Shown in pieces: positions 1-8,275 of a stretch of 58,627 nt of DNA. The notes beneath the pieces were generated by a model. It worked only from the letters and a program-made list of their open reading frames with translations, was not told the DNA's origin and did not search any database. How positions within the stretch are numbered: position 1 is the first letter of the stretch; the number at the start of each line of letters is the position of its first letter. The DNA comes from an uncultured Bacteroidales bacterium. GTDB taxonomy: Bacteria; Bacteroidota; Bacteroidia; Bacteroidales; Bacteroidaceae. Location of the stretch: NCBI GenBank assembly GCA_902763865.1, contig CACWTR010000026.1, positions 1-58,627 of the forward strand. The letters are read 5' to 3'. Both the position numbers and the translations under genes were made by a program.

Positions 1-1794
1 ATAGAACAGATACTCTTCGCTGCTCGACAGGCGTGTCAGCGTCTCCCATGCCTCACTTTCCTGCTCGGCACGCCGACGCTCAATGATGTAGGTCTTGGCT
101 TGTGTGTTACCCTGCAGGTTGACGTGCCACGACAGTTTCACCGAGCCTTCATAGACACCCTTCGAGGCATCGAGCGCGTAGAACTTCGTGCCCTCGCCAA
201 TAGCCTTCTTACTGATGTTATAGGTGTTGAGCACGGCATCGCCAATGACACCCACTATGCGATAGGTTTGGGGGGAGCAGGCACTCAGAGGCTCCTCGGT
301 ATAGGGCACGCCCGTCGCGGCGTCCACCTTGTTCTGCCGGTTGGTATGCTGGTCGGTGGTGCGGTGCTCCCAGCGCATGGCGGTCTGGTTGTCAGCAGGC
401 GTGAGGGTGTAGATGGGTTCGCTCTCATCGTTCACGTAGATGCGGAACTTGTGGCCGAAACTCTTGGGATAGGCATCGGAAGTCCAGGTGAAGACGATGC
501 GGTCCGACAGTTGCTCCGCCTTGAGGTTGTTGACGGGCATCGTGCGTGTGGTGTTCACGGTGACGCTGGCCTTCGTGTCGTCGCGACGGGTCGTCACGTC
601 CCAGAAGTTCGATACATAATATACGTCATAGACCGGCTTTGCCTCATTGCTGAAGCCAGTGTCGGCGTATGAACGGACGTTTTGAGCGAGCTCGGCTATC
701 TTTTTCCCGTCGCGATAGACCACCCACTTGTAGTCGGAATAGTTGCCGGGGATGGTGCCTACGCTCCACGAGAGGTTCACCTTCTTGTCGCGCTGGTTGA
801 ACACACCCTTCAGGTTGGTAGCCTTGACAATGGGCGGATTGATGGTCACCGTCTTGCTGATGACATCACTGTTGTCGGCAAAGGTGTTGCCCGAGTATGT
901 GCCATTAAGACGAGAGTCCACCTTATAGCGGCCTACGTTCGTGGCTGTGGGCACAGTGCCCGACCAATTGCCGTCATTCACCCTGAACACCGTGTAGCCG
1001 ACGTTATCGTCGATTGGATTATAGGTTATCAGCTTCTGACTCGTGCCGTCATAGGTAAGGTCCGAGGCGTAGGTGGGCTCCTTGGTCCACTTCGCCGTCT
1101 GCGTGGTGAAGTGCTGATGGATGAAAATATAGGTGGGTACTCCAGCTCCTTTGTTCGTGTCGACGTAGCCACTGTACGAGCTGTTGCGCCAAGAGACGGC
1201 GAGAGAAGAATTGTCACCGTCATCAGTATTGCCGTTGGTGTTGGTTGTTGTAGTCAAGCGGGTCATCACGCGCTTGCTGCCGCCGTAATCACTAAGGTTC
1301 TTGCGGTCGCAGGTGAAATAAATATATATATCATTCCCGTTAGAACCTCTGTTGAGGTCGCCGTCAAACTTGCTGTCGTTAGTCGGCGCCTTGTAATAGG
1401 TGCGCCCATCAGAGGTAAAGGAATCCACTTTTTTATTCGACGCGCAGATGTCGGTAATGTAGCCCGAATAGGGGTTGGCAGTGCTACTGGTCTTGTAGGC
1501 AATGTGGACGTACCAGCCACCGTTACCTTGGTTGAGGTCTTGCTCGAGGACGGTCCACCCCTTGTTGGTGTACTCGTTCCTCAGGTTTTTCGCGTCAAGT
1601 CCACTGATACCACAACCGAGCACCATCACGTCGGTAATGTACGATTGCGCCCATGCCGGCGTCACCCCCGCCACGAGCAGCATCAGCACGGCGACGAGCA
1701 CTTGCAGCCCGAAGCCTCCGTGCCGGTTCTTTCTCTGTGTAGCCCCCGCCCCTCGGCACGCTGGCCACGATGATTGTCGTTGTGTTGTCTTCAT
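1..1794 (-). CDS. Large secreted fibronectin-type/Ig-like surface protein, C-terminus outside window
   Basis: The first 598 codons are present and the gene runs off the left edge. The start is the ATG at 1794. The N-terminus has an unusually long polar region (about 28 residues) before a hydrophobic segment ending AGVTPAWA, read here as a signal peptide. Next comes a Gly/Asn/Tyr-rich module (about residues 50-160), then an Ig-like stretch beginning LTYDGTSQKL that resembles MBG-type domains, then at least two fibronectin III-like modules with WSV/WTS strand signatures and YRDGK loops. No catalytic motif is visible. A surface adhesin or a carrier of a downstream domain is likely, by inference. 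A -7 box TAATTTTG lies at 1979-1986 (minus), so the leader would be about 175 nt and contains a strong hairpin. Confidence 0.8.
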   Translation of the reverse strand, partial: MKTTQRQSSWPACRGAGATQRKNRHGGFGLQVLVAVLMLLVAGVTPAWAQSYITDVMVLGCGISGLDAKNLRNEYTNKGWTVLEQDLNQGNGGWYVHIAYKTSSTANPYSGYITDICASNKKVDSFTSDGRTYYKAPTNDSKFDGDLNRGSNGNDIYIYFTCDRKNLSDYGGSKRVMTRLTTTTNTNGNTDDGDNSSLAVSWRNSSYSGYVDTNKGAGVPTYIFIHQHFTTQTAKWTKEPTYASDLTYDGTSQKLITYNPIDDNVGYTVFRVNDGNWSGTVPTATNVGRYKVDSRLNGTYSGNTFADNSDVISKTVTINPPIVKATNLKGVFNQRDKKVNLSWSVGTIPGNYSDYKWVVYRDGKKIAELAQNVRSYADTGFSNEAKPVYDVYYVSNFWDVTTRRDDTKASVTVNTTRTMPVNNLKAEQLSDRIVFTWTSDAYPKSFGHKFRIYVNDESEPIYTLTPADNQTAMRWEHRTTDQHTNRQNKVDAATGVPYTEEPLSACSPQTYRIVGVIGDAVLNTYNISKKAIGEGTKFYALDASKGVYEGSVKLSWHVNLQGNTQAKTYIIERRRAEQESEAWETLTRLSSSEEYLFY

Positions 1795-1827
1795 ATCGTT
1801 ATTTTCATATCGTTATTTTTTTTAGGG

Positions 1828-1862
1828 TTCATCCGACAAAAACTACGCATTTGTCGGATGAA
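1828..1862 (-). promoter_or_regulatory. Perfect 13-bp hairpin in the leader of the 1-1794 gene
   Basis: TTCATCCGACAAA (1828-1840) and TTTGTCGGATGAA (1850-1862) pair perfectly over a 9-nt loop. On the minus strand the hairpin ends about 33 nt before the start codon and is followed by an A-rich run and a duplicated AACGATATGAA, the second copy overlapping the ATG. There is no T-run after it on the minus strand, so it is not a standard terminator there. It could control translation. Confidence 0.4.
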
Positions 1863-1978
1863 AAATTCGTGCTGTTTTCATCGCCTTCATTGTTTATTAT
1901 GTTTGCTGTTAAAGATTATACAAAGGTTTGATATAGCCTCTCTTGCGCTTTTGGAAAACAGCATGGGTCATTTTGCTA

Positions 1979-2008
1979 CAAAATTAAGGAATTTTTATAA
2001 GCCTGCAA
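1979..2008 (-). promoter_or_regulatory. Bacteroidetes-type promoter for the secreted protein gene at 1-1794
   Basis: On the minus strand TTGC (2005-2008) is followed 18 bp later by TAATTTTG (1979-1986), fitting the TTTG/TAnnTTTG pattern. The predicted leader is about 175 nt. Confidence 0.5.
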
Positions 2009-2244
2009 CGATACATCTGCCTTTTTTCGCTTATTTGTAAAGAAACATAAAATAACCATACTTCTTTATTCTAAGAATTTATGAATCTGATACTTTTTTC
2101 CCTTCTCGGATGGTGAGGGCTTTCGTGCTTGCCGACGTAGGTACTTTTTTCCTGATAAATCTGTCTGTTTTGGATTATTTTGTGTAACTTTGTGCTCGAA
2201 TGTACATTAAACATGACGTTAATTCCATTAAAACATACACCACA

Positions 2245-2613
2245 ATGAAGAATTATTTTCTGACGCTGCTCGGGGCTCTTTCGTTCTGCGTAACCTTGCT
2301 GGCACAAAGCGGAACAAGCTCTGATGCCATGACGACGACAGCTCACATCTCTGCTCCCAAAGGGGCTTTTGCCAAGACGGTGCTAATGCCCGGCGACCCG
2401 CTCAGGGCAAAGACTCCCGAAGAGCGCGAGACCAGTTTCACCAACATGATACGGCTGGCACTCGAGACTGCCATCAGCGACACGGTGACGGGACTGTCGG
2501 AAACCGCTGCGCCAACCGACGGCAGCAGGGACGGCAAGTACCTCGAGAACAGCCGCCTGGTCATCCGCAAAGGAGACCGGAGATACAGCACCGAAGGCAT
2601 CCCCGTGCAGTAG
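2245..2613 (+). CDS. Small secreted protein containing a DeoD-like N-terminal segment (chimera)
   Basis: 122 residues; ATG at 2245 was chosen because a clear signal peptide (MKNYFLTLLGALSFCVTLLA) starts there. Residues about 29-56 run MTTTAHISAPKGAF then AKTVLMPGDPLRAK. This matches the start of trimeric purine nucleoside phosphorylase DeoD, including the conserved His near position 4 and the phosphate-binding GDPLRAK. The rest of DeoD is absent. Residues 57-122 are unrelated, ending GKYLENSRLVIRKGDRRYSTEG, a Gly-Lys/Tyr pattern like tails of other Bacteroidales secreted proteins. It cannot be a working phosphorylase. It is probably a fusion product or a short secreted protein of unknown role. 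The next gene follows after 48 bp in the same direction. Confidence 0.65.
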   Translation: MKNYFLTLLGALSFCVTLLAQSGTSSDAMTTTAHISAPKGAFAKTVLMPGDPLRAKTPEERETSFTNMIRLALETAISDTVTGLSETAAPTDGSRDGKYLENSRLVIRKGDRRYSTEGIPVQ

Positions 2614-2661
2614 GATGCGAACTGAAGAAAGACTCTATAACACTGAAAACAACTGACAAAC

Positions 2662-3771
2662 ATGAAGAAACAACTTTTCATCCTCCTGCTCGGCATCCTG
2701 ACAGCTTCGCAGGCGGTCATGGCGCAGAAGCGTGCTGACCGGCAGAAACTCAACAATCCCGAGTCGTTCACCATCGTCGTCTTCGGCGACCCGCAGGGCT
2801 ACACGAAGTACGACATCAACCAACCCATCTACGAACTCTGCACGGCCTGGATAGCCGACAACGTGGATAACCTCCGCATCAAGGCGGTGCTCTTCACCGG
2901 TGACCTGGTCGAACAGAACGAAAACATCGTGCGCAACCGCAGCATGCTCAACCAGACGAGCCGCCAGATGTGGGAATGGTCGAGCCATTGCCTGAAGCGA
3001 CTGGACGGGCGCGTGCCCTACATCATTGCTGCCGGCAACCACGAGTACGGCTATGTCCGAGGCGACGAGGACTTCACGCACTATCCCGAGTACTACACCT
3101 ACGAGCGCAATCCCAAGACGGCAGACCACCTCGTGGCTGCCTTCCCCAACCGCCGCGGACAGGTGTCGCTGGAGAACGCCGCCTGGGAGTTCAGCGACAA
3201 GAACTGGGGCAAACTCCTCATCATCGGCACGGAGTGGGCACCGCGCGACGAAGTGCTGAAGTGGGCACGGGACCTCTGCCAGAGCGAGAAGTACCGGGGC
3301 CACACCGTCATCTTCCTCACCCACTCCCTGCTGAATGAAAACACCGCGGACTACACCGACAACGAAAACTACAAGATACAGCCGCGCAACTACGGACGCG
3401 AAATATGGGAGAAACTGCTACAACCCTCCACCAACATCCGCCTGGCTGTCTGCGGACACACGGGGCATCCCGCCTCCGACGACGGCAAGGAGCCCGGCAG
3501 CAGCTACGACCACCAGATGAACAATGCCTACCGCTGCGACAAGAACGCGGCTGGCAAGAGCGTACATCAGATGATGTTCAACGTGCAGTGCCTCGGCGGA
3601 GGATGGGAAGGCAACGGCGGCGACGGATGGCTTCGGCTCCTCGAGTTCATGCCCGACGGACGAACCATCAAAGCCTCTACCTACAGCCCACTGTTCGGCA
3701 TCTCGCCCATGACGAAGCACCTCGCACACCAGACGGACCCCTTCTGCCAGTTCGACATGGTAGTGGAATAA
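2662..3771 (+). CDS. Secreted calcineurin-like metallophosphoesterase
   Basis: 369 residues with a signal peptide ending AVMAQ. The metallophosphoesterase signatures appear in order: VVFGDPQG (metal-binding Asp, variant of DxH), FTGDLV (GDxxE-like), AAGNHEYG (GNHE), FLTHSLL and CGHTGHP (GHxH-like). These ligate a dinuclear metal centre in the family. The protein is probably periplasmic and hydrolyses a phosphomonoester or phosphodiester, but the substrate cannot be read from sequence. It lies just downstream of the DeoD-chimera gene, perhaps in one transcript. The 82-bp palindromic array at 3842-3923 lies beyond its stop. Confidence 0.85.
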   Translation: MKKQLFILLLGILTASQAVMAQKRADRQKLNNPESFTIVVFGDPQGYTKYDINQPIYELCTAWIADNVDNLRIKAVLFTGDLVEQNENIVRNRSMLNQTSRQMWEWSSHCLKRLDGRVPYIIAAGNHEYGYVRGDEDFTHYPEYYTYERNPKTADHLVAAFPNRRGQVSLENAAWEFSDKNWGKLLIIGTEWAPRDEVLKWARDLCQSEKYRGHTVIFLTHSLLNENTADYTDNENYKIQPRNYGREIWEKLLQPSTNIRLAVCGHTGHPASDDGKEPGSSYDHQMNNAYRCDKNAAGKSVHQMMFNVQCLGGGWEGNGGDGWLRLLEFMPDGRTIKASTYSPLFGISPMTKHLAHQTDPFCQFDMVVE

Positions 3772-3841
3772 GAATTCGGGCAAAGAGCAGAATAACCCTG
3801 AACGACCCCTGCAAAAAGTCGTCACAACACGATGCAAAACT

Positions 3842-3923
3842 ATTTTCATGACGTGAAAATTAATTTTCAAACCGTGAAAATATATTTTCATGACGTGAAA
3901 ATTGATTTTCAAAGCTTGAAAAT
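3842..3923. repeat. Array of four 17-bp palindromes, 21-bp period (TTTTCA-N5-TGAAAA), copy 1
   Basis: Four copies of TTTTCA-N5-TGAAAA are separated by 4-bp linkers TTAA, TATA, TTGA. The 5-bp spacers are TGACG, AACCG, TGACG, AAGCT. The reverse complement of the element at 26712-26793 has spacers CGACG, AACCG, TGACG, AACCA and linkers TCAA, TATA, TTAA, so the two are the same element in opposite orientation. Both flanks carry related GTCA-CAAC-type sequence followed by AAAACT/AAAAGT. Confidence 0.9.
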
Positions 3924-4009
3924 AACTTTTACTCGCGTTGACTGACACTTTGTCCCGCGTTTTTACTATCTTTGCATACTGATTGACTGAACTAACAAAA
4001 CTTTTCACT

Positions 4010-4525
4010 ATGAAGAAACTCACTGCGGCCCTCCTGCTCCTGACCTTTGCACTCAGCGCCGGTGCTCAGGAGGCAGCACCTCCCGACGCGCCCCGGATGG
4101 AATTCGCACTCCGCCTGAAGGTGACGCTGGGCAAGGCTTTTTCCTGCGGAGAGACTCCCCACGGGCAACGCACCGTCATACCGATAACGGGCGGCACATT
4201 CGAGGGGCCGGACCTGAAGGGCACCATTCTGGAGGGCGGTGCCGACTACCAGCTGTTCCGCAAGGAGCTGAACCGCACGGAGCTGGAAGCCATCTACTGC
4301 ATCCGGACGGACGACGGCATCTGCATCCACGTCCGCAACAAGGGCATCATAGCCGAGGGAAGGGATGCCGACGGAAAACCTGTCAACTACTTCAAGTGCG
4401 CTCCGCAGTTCGAGGCACCTGCCGACAGCAAGTACGCCTGGCTGAACAACGCACTATTCATCTGTTCGCCCGACTGGTCGGAGAAGTTCGAGGGCATCGT
4501 ACTGAACGTATGGAAAGTAATGTGA
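4010..4525 (+). CDS. Secreted DUF3237-family protein
   Basis: 171 residues, signal peptide MKKLTAALLLLTFALSAGAQ. The body matches the DUF3237 family layout: a beta-rich domain with GGTFEGPDLKGTILEGGADYQ in the middle and a C-terminal PQFEAP...YAWLNNALF segment. The family's function is unknown. Start chosen for the signal peptide; a -7 box TATCTTTG lies at 3967-3974, just after the palindromic array. The last 16 bases overlap the start of the CapA-like gene, so the two are probably co-translated. Confidence 0.8.
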   Translation: MKKLTAALLLLTFALSAGAQEAAPPDAPRMEFALRLKVTLGKAFSCGETPHGQRTVIPITGGTFEGPDLKGTILEGGADYQLFRKELNRTELEAIYCIRTDDGICIHVRNKGIIAEGRDADGKPVNYFKCAPQFEAPADSKYAWLNNALFICSPDWSEKFEGIVLNVWKVM

Positions 4526-5601
4526 CACATGCCGTGACGCGCTGGATAGTCATGCTGGCGGTGCTGGCCGGCAGCTCCACGTGCTACGCCGAGGACCACC
4601 TTTCCATCCTCGTCGCAGGCGACCTGATGCAGCACATGCCGCAGATAAAGGCAGCGCGGAAGCCCGGCGGCTCGTACAACTACGACGAGTGCTTTGCCGC
4701 CGTCAGGGACGAGGTGGAACGCGCCGACGTAGCCATCGCCAACTTCGAGACGACGCTGGCCGGTCCGCCCTACAGCGGCTACCCGCAGTTCTCGGCTCCC
4801 GACGACTTCCTCCGAGGGGTCGTAGGTGCAGGCTTCGACGTCCTGCTCACGGCCAACAACCATTGTGTAGATACCCGCCGCAAGGGGCTGGTGCGCACAC
4901 TGGAGATGATGGACTCGATGGGCGTGGCACACCTCGGCACCTACCGCGACAGCGAGGAACGGGAACGGCACTATCCCTTCCTGCTGGAGAAGAACGGACT
5001 GCGCGTGGTGCTGCTCAACTTCACCTACGACACCAACGGCATCCCCGTACCGTCCCCCTGCGTGGTGAACATGCTGGACACGGCGGAGATAGCTGCCGAC
5101 CTGCGGAAGGCTCGCGAGATGGAGCCCGACGTCATCATCGCCCTGCCGCACTGGGGAGTGGAGTACCAGACCATGCCGTCGAAGGAGCAGAAGGAGCTGG
5201 CACAGTGGATGCTGGCTAACGGCGTGAACCACATCGTCGGCGGACACCCGCATGTGGCACAGCCGATAGAGCTGTCTGCCGACGGGCGAAACCTGGTGGC
5301 ATGGTCAATGGGAAACCTGGTGAGCAACCAAAGCAAACCGAACACCTACGGCGGCTACATGGTGCGGCTGGACCTTGAGAAACGCGACTCTGTGACATGT
5401 CTGACGGACTGCTGCTACACGCTCTACTGGGTGAGCCGCCCGCCCGACAACGGCTATCGGCACCAGCACCGCATCCTCCCCATCGACTATCCCGACTCGC
5501 TGCTCACCGCTACCGAGCAACGTCAGCGCTCCGCCATACGGACAAGCATGCGCAGGCTCATGAAGGAGCACGGCAAGGGAAACATCAGGGAAAACCTATA
5601 G
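4510..5601 (+). CDS. CapA-family (PGA capsule synthesis-type) secreted metallophosphoesterase-like protein
   Basis: 363 residues from ATG 4510. A hydrophobic segment (VMLAVLAGSSTCYA) serves as signal peptide. Family motifs are VAGDLM (N-terminal Asp), NFETTL, ANNHCVD, LPHWGVEY and GGHPHVAQP followed by WSMGNLVSNQ, which together define the PGA_cap/CapA metallophosphoesterase-like fold. In known systems CapA acts in polyglutamate capsule handling, but no capB/capC is nearby, so the substrate here is unknown. It overlaps the DUF3237 gene by 16 bp and its stop overlaps that of convergent murQ. Confidence 0.85.
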   Translation: MESNVTHAVTRWIVMLAVLAGSSTCYAEDHLSILVAGDLMQHMPQIKAARKPGGSYNYDECFAAVRDEVERADVAIANFETTLAGPPYSGYPQFSAPDDFLRGVVGAGFDVLLTANNHCVDTRRKGLVRTLEMMDSMGVAHLGTYRDSEERERHYPFLLEKNGLRVVLLNFTYDTNGIPVPSPCVVNMLDTAEIAADLRKAREMEPDVIIALPHWGVEYQTMPSKEQKELAQWMLANGVNHIVGGHPHVAQPIELSADGRNLVAWSMGNLVSNQSKPNTYGGYMVRLDLEKRDSVTCLTDCCYTLYWVSRPPDNGYRHQHRILPIDYPDSLLTATEQRQRSAIRTSMRRLMKEHGKGNIRENL

Positions 5602-6408
5602 GCTGTTCTCCAGAGCCTTCGCCACGCTGCCGGAAGCAAGCAGACACCGCCGCGCCTCGGCATAGCTCAGCCCGAGCGCCTCCTGAAGCATACGCGTGCC
5701 GCGGTCCACGAGCTTGGCATTGTTCAGCTGCATCCTGACCATGCGGTTGCCCTCAACGCGGCCCAGCCTTATCATCAAGGCGGTGGAAATCATGTTCAGC
5801 ACCATCTTCTGAGCCGTGCCGCTCTTCATGCGGCTGCTGCCCGTAACGAACTCGGGACCCACGATGGTCTCGATGGGGAACTCGGAAGCCGCAGCCAAGG
5901 GCGTGTCGGGATTGCTGGTGATGCAGCCCGTGAGCAAGCCGTGCTTCCGTGCCTCCTCTACTACACCCAGCACGTAGGGCGTTGTGCCGGAGGCCGCTAT
6001 GCCCAGCAGACTGTCGGCGGCTGTCGGCGAGAAGGCCATCAAGTCCTGCCAACCTTTCTCCCTGTTGTCCTCCGCATTCTCTACGGCATGGCGCAAGGCT
6101 GTGTCGCCGCCTGCAATGAGGCCAACAACCTTGCCCTCGGGCAGTCCGAAGGTAGGAGTCAGCTCGCTGGCATCGAGCACACCGAGCCTGCCGCTGGTGC
6201 CCGCACCCACATAGAAAAGCCTGCCGCCGTCGCGCATCCTGGGCTCCACAGCTTCCACAAAGGCCCCTATCTGCGGGATGACACGGCGCACGGCCTCGGC
6301 CACCAGCGCATCCTCGCGGTTGATGTCGCGCAGCAACTCATCGACCGACATCTTTTCGAGGTGGTCGTAGTGCGAAGGCTGCTCTGTTATCTTTTCTTTT
6401 GCTTCCAC
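5596..6408 (-). CDS. murQ: N-acetylmuramic acid 6-phosphate etherase MurQ
   Basis: 270 residues, the family's usual size. It cleaves the lactyl ether of MurNAc-6-phosphate to give GlcNAc-6-phosphate and D-lactate in cytoplasmic cell-wall recycling. The SIS domain shows VGAGTSGRLGVLDASELTPTFG, the catalytic-region GG..AL..A.E, AASGTTPYVLG, and EFVTGSSRMKSGTAQK. The start is a GTG at 6408, needed to keep the conserved ITEQPS. A perfect promoter sits only 5-12 bp upstream, so the message would be nearly leaderless. It converges with the CapA-like gene, and the two stops overlap. Confidence 0.95.
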   Translation of the reverse strand: MEAKEKITEQPSHYDHLEKMSVDELLRDINREDALVAEAVRRVIPQIGAFVEAVEPRMRDGGRLFYVGAGTSGRLGVLDASELTPTFGLPEGKVVGLIAGGDTALRHAVENAEDNREKGWQDLMAFSPTAADSLLGIAASGTTPYVLGVVEEARKHGLLTGCITSNPDTPLAAASEFPIETIVGPEFVTGSSRMKSGTAQKMVLNMISTALMIRLGRVEGNRMVRMQLNNAKLVDRGTRMLQEALGLSYAEARRCLLASGSVAKALENSL

Positions 6409-6412
6409 ATTG

Positions 6413-6443
6413 CAAAGTTACGACTTTTTTCCGAACATACAAA
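6413..6443 (-). promoter_or_regulatory. murQ promoter
   Basis: Minus strand TTTG (6440-6443), exactly 19 bp, TAACTTTG (6413-6420). This is a consensus Bacteroidetes housekeeping promoter. The predicted start of transcription falls on or next to the murQ GTG at 6408. Confidence 0.8.
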
Positions 6444-6574
6444 CGAGTGGCGAAGAAAACCATCTCCTGCTCTTCCGGAGAATGTATAATAGCGGGTGAC
6501 TGCTTTCTATCTGTGAAACTGCCGCTTTTCATTAAAAGAATTGTCGTATTCCTTGCATGATACAGAAGAACTCT

Positions 6575-6943
6575 TTACCTTTGTACCGAATTAATTAATC
6601 GTCCAACGATAAACATGCTGGAAACATTTATACAAACAGAAGAAGGATGAACAAGAAAACCCTCATCGTGCCTTGCCTGTCCGCGCCTGCCGCTCTTCAC
6701 CTTCAGGCGAAACTCTGAGGGATCGACATTCTCGAGCACACGACCGTTCACATAGACATTATGTTGGTCCTTCGCATAGCCCATGCCCATATCGACGAAG
6801 CTCCGTGCGTCGGCAACCATCATTAGTTCGTTGCCGAAATAGACCCTGCCGCGCTCCACCTCGTAGCGCTGAGCATGAGACACGATTGCGCAGCACGTCA
6901 TGGCTGCCAGCAGGAGAGATTTGTGTAAAGCATTCCATTTCAT
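6575..6943 (-). CDS. Small secreted DKNYY-family protein
   Basis: 122 residues from ATG 6943, with signal peptide ending IVSHAQ. The segment GMGYAKDQHNVYVNGRVLENVDPSEFRL is one DKNYY-type repeat (the YAKDxxxVYxNGxxxxxxDPxxF pattern). Longer relatives carry several such repeats; this one has a single copy and then a basic tail of about 45 residues without similarity that I recognise, so the C-terminus may be truncated or shifted. A -7 box TACCTTTG lies at 6975-6982 on the minus strand. Function unknown. Confidence 0.65.
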   Translation of the reverse strand: MKWNALHKSLLLAAMTCCAIVSHAQRYEVERGRVYFGNELMMVADARSFVDMGMGYAKDQHNVYVNGRVLENVDPSEFRLKVKSGRRGQARHDEGFLVHPSSVCINVSSMFIVGRLINSVQR

Positions 6944-7000
6944 AGTCGTAAGCATTAAAAGGTTTATCTGTCTGCAAAGGTACGCCTTTCCTGTAGGCAA

Positions 7001-7037
7001 AAGAAAAGGGAATCCCTATTCTTTGACGGGGATTCCC
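7001..7037 (-). terminator. Intrinsic terminator of the phosphoribosyltransferase gene
   Basis: GGGAATCCC (7008-7016) pairs with GGGATTCCC (7029-7037). On the minus strand the hairpin is followed by CTTTTCTTTTG. Confidence 0.65.
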
Positions 7038-7176
7038 TATTGTTATCGCCGCTGATGGCCTTTCTTTTGTTATTTTGCTAACTGATTCTTAATAGTATGG
7101 CGACTTACTTGCAATCTCTTTCTTAACGTTATACATTATATATATATGTGTCGTCGTGACCGTGAGCAAGGATGGT

Positions 7177-7980
7177 TTACATCGATTCCGCCATCAGGTC
7201 TTTGCGTCCGATGAGGCTGAAGACGGCTATCTCGTTGTCCTCGTTGAGGATGCGGAGGGTGCGGAGTATCTCGTTAAGCGTGGAACCGCTGGTCGTGACA
7301 TCGTCCATCACCAAGATGTTCTGCTTCCTGATTGTGGCACAAAGCTCCCTGTCCTCCTCTGAGGCAAAGCGGAGAAAGTGCGTTATATATGGACGCAAAC
7401 GGCTCTTGCGGACATCCTTGGCTATCGTGAAATAGTCTTTCCTGTGAATCAGGTCGAGCATCTTCGCTATGGATTGCTTCACCTCTTCCTTCTGAGCCTC
7501 AGTATATCTTGGCCGCCCGTTCTCCAGCACATCATCGAGGTATTGCTTCTCGTAGGCATCCATATCGAAGGAAATGCTTGCGGGAAGAGCCTTCACCAGC
7601 TCCATCTTCCGCAGCATCGGTTGGGCAAAGCGGTAGATGTAGCGGAGCATGTACTGGTTGACCTTGCTCGACGACTCCGGCATGACAACGAGATTGTAGT
7701 CGTAAAGGTTGATGCAATGACTCAACTGGTCAATGGCTTTCTTGATGAATAGCGTAAGGTCGGGATTGTTCTGCAGGTCCTCTGAGAACTTGACATGCTT
7801 GATAAAGGCCGAGCGCACATTCCCGTCAACCTGTTCGGCAAACTCATAGCCATAGTAGAAGCATCTGCCGAAAGCCTCTACCTTATAGCCCTCGCCGGTC
7901 AGACTGACGATGTCTTCAGTGCCGTCGTGCTCGAAGTCGAACACGAAATGCTGCTCATCGTTTTTGAATGTTACGCCCAT
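7177..7980 (-). CDS. Phosphoribosyltransferase-domain protein
   Basis: 267 residues. The C-terminal part carries a PRPP-binding loop, ILVMDDVTTSGST (about residues 222-234), hydrophobics followed by DD and TTSGST as in type I phosphoribosyltransferases and ComF-like proteins. The N-terminal 180 residues are acidic and unlike ComF: there is no CxxC zinc finger. The substrate is unknown. It has its own promoter (7998-8029) and terminator (7001-7037), so it is monocistronic. It may salvage a base or act on another ribosylated compound; I cannot tell which. Confidence 0.75.
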   Translation of the reverse strand: MGVTFKNDEQHFVFDFEHDGTEDIVSLTGEGYKVEAFGRCFYYGYEFAEQVDGNVRSAFIKHVKFSEDLQNNPDLTLFIKKAIDQLSHCINLYDYNLVVMPESSSKVNQYMLRYIYRFAQPMLRKMELVKALPASISFDMDAYEKQYLDDVLENGRPRYTEAQKEEVKQSIAKMLDLIHRKDYFTIAKDVRKSRLRPYITHFLRFASEEDRELCATIRKQNILVMDDVTTSGSTLNEILRTLRILNEDNEIAVFSLIGRKDLMAESM

Positions 7981-7997
7981 TATCCTCCTTTTGTGTG

Positions 7998-8029
7998 CAA
8001 AAATAAGCTATTTATTCATATTACACAAA
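7998..8029 (-). promoter_or_regulatory. Promoter of the phosphoribosyltransferase gene
   Basis: Minus strand TTTG (8026-8029), 20 bp, TATTTTTG (7998-8005), 17 bp before the start codon. Confidence 0.7.
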
Positions 8030-8167
8030 TTATTTTGAAGGAAATTGCCCTTTCCAAGTTTTATTTTGCATTTTAGTACAAGCTATTCGGCTAATGGAAC
8101 TAAAGTTTTCCCTCTTTTAAGTCGAAGAGGCATCTACCTCCCGAGTATGAGTACATTTCATCGAAAA

Positions 8168-8201
8168 AGATATAATCTATTTCGTTAGTTAGATTATATC
8201 T
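8168..8201. repeat. 12-bp perfect inverted repeat in the gap at 7981-8275
   Basis: AGATATAATCTA (8168-8179) and TAGATTATATCT (8190-8201) around a 10-nt loop. There is no T-run on either side. It could be an operator or a second-line terminator. The rest of this gap holds the promoter at 7998-8029 and the terminator at 8215-8247, and no gene. Confidence 0.5.
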
Positions 8202-8214
8202 CTCTTCGTCGCAA

Positions 8215-8247
8215 CAAAAAATGTGAAAGCCTTTGGGGCTTCCACAT
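8215..8247 (-). terminator. Intrinsic terminator of the 8276-8755 gene
   Basis: ATGTGAAAGCC (8221-8231) pairs with GGCTTCCACAT (8237-8247), one mismatch. On the minus strand a run of T (the A-run at 8216-8221) follows directly. Confidence 0.8.
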
Positions 8248-8275
8248 TGCAGGAGGACTTATTGCTCTTCTGGTT

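Larger units (their letters stand above)
1795..2244. other. Intergenic region between divergent secreted-protein genes
   Basis: 450 bp, AT-rich, without a credible gene. It holds the leader hairpin and promoter of the leftward gene, and a -7 box TAACTTTG at 2185-2192 for the rightward gene at 2245. Confidence 0.7.

Noticed and set aside
682-1773. Plus-strand frame of 363 codons at the left edge
   Set aside because: The minus-strand frame has a signal peptide and fibronectin-like modules. The plus-strand frame has no recognisable domain.
3949-3974. Full TTTG/TATCTTTG promoter for the DUF3237 gene
   Set aside because: Only 14 bp separate the elements, below the usual 19-21, so only the -7 box is accepted.
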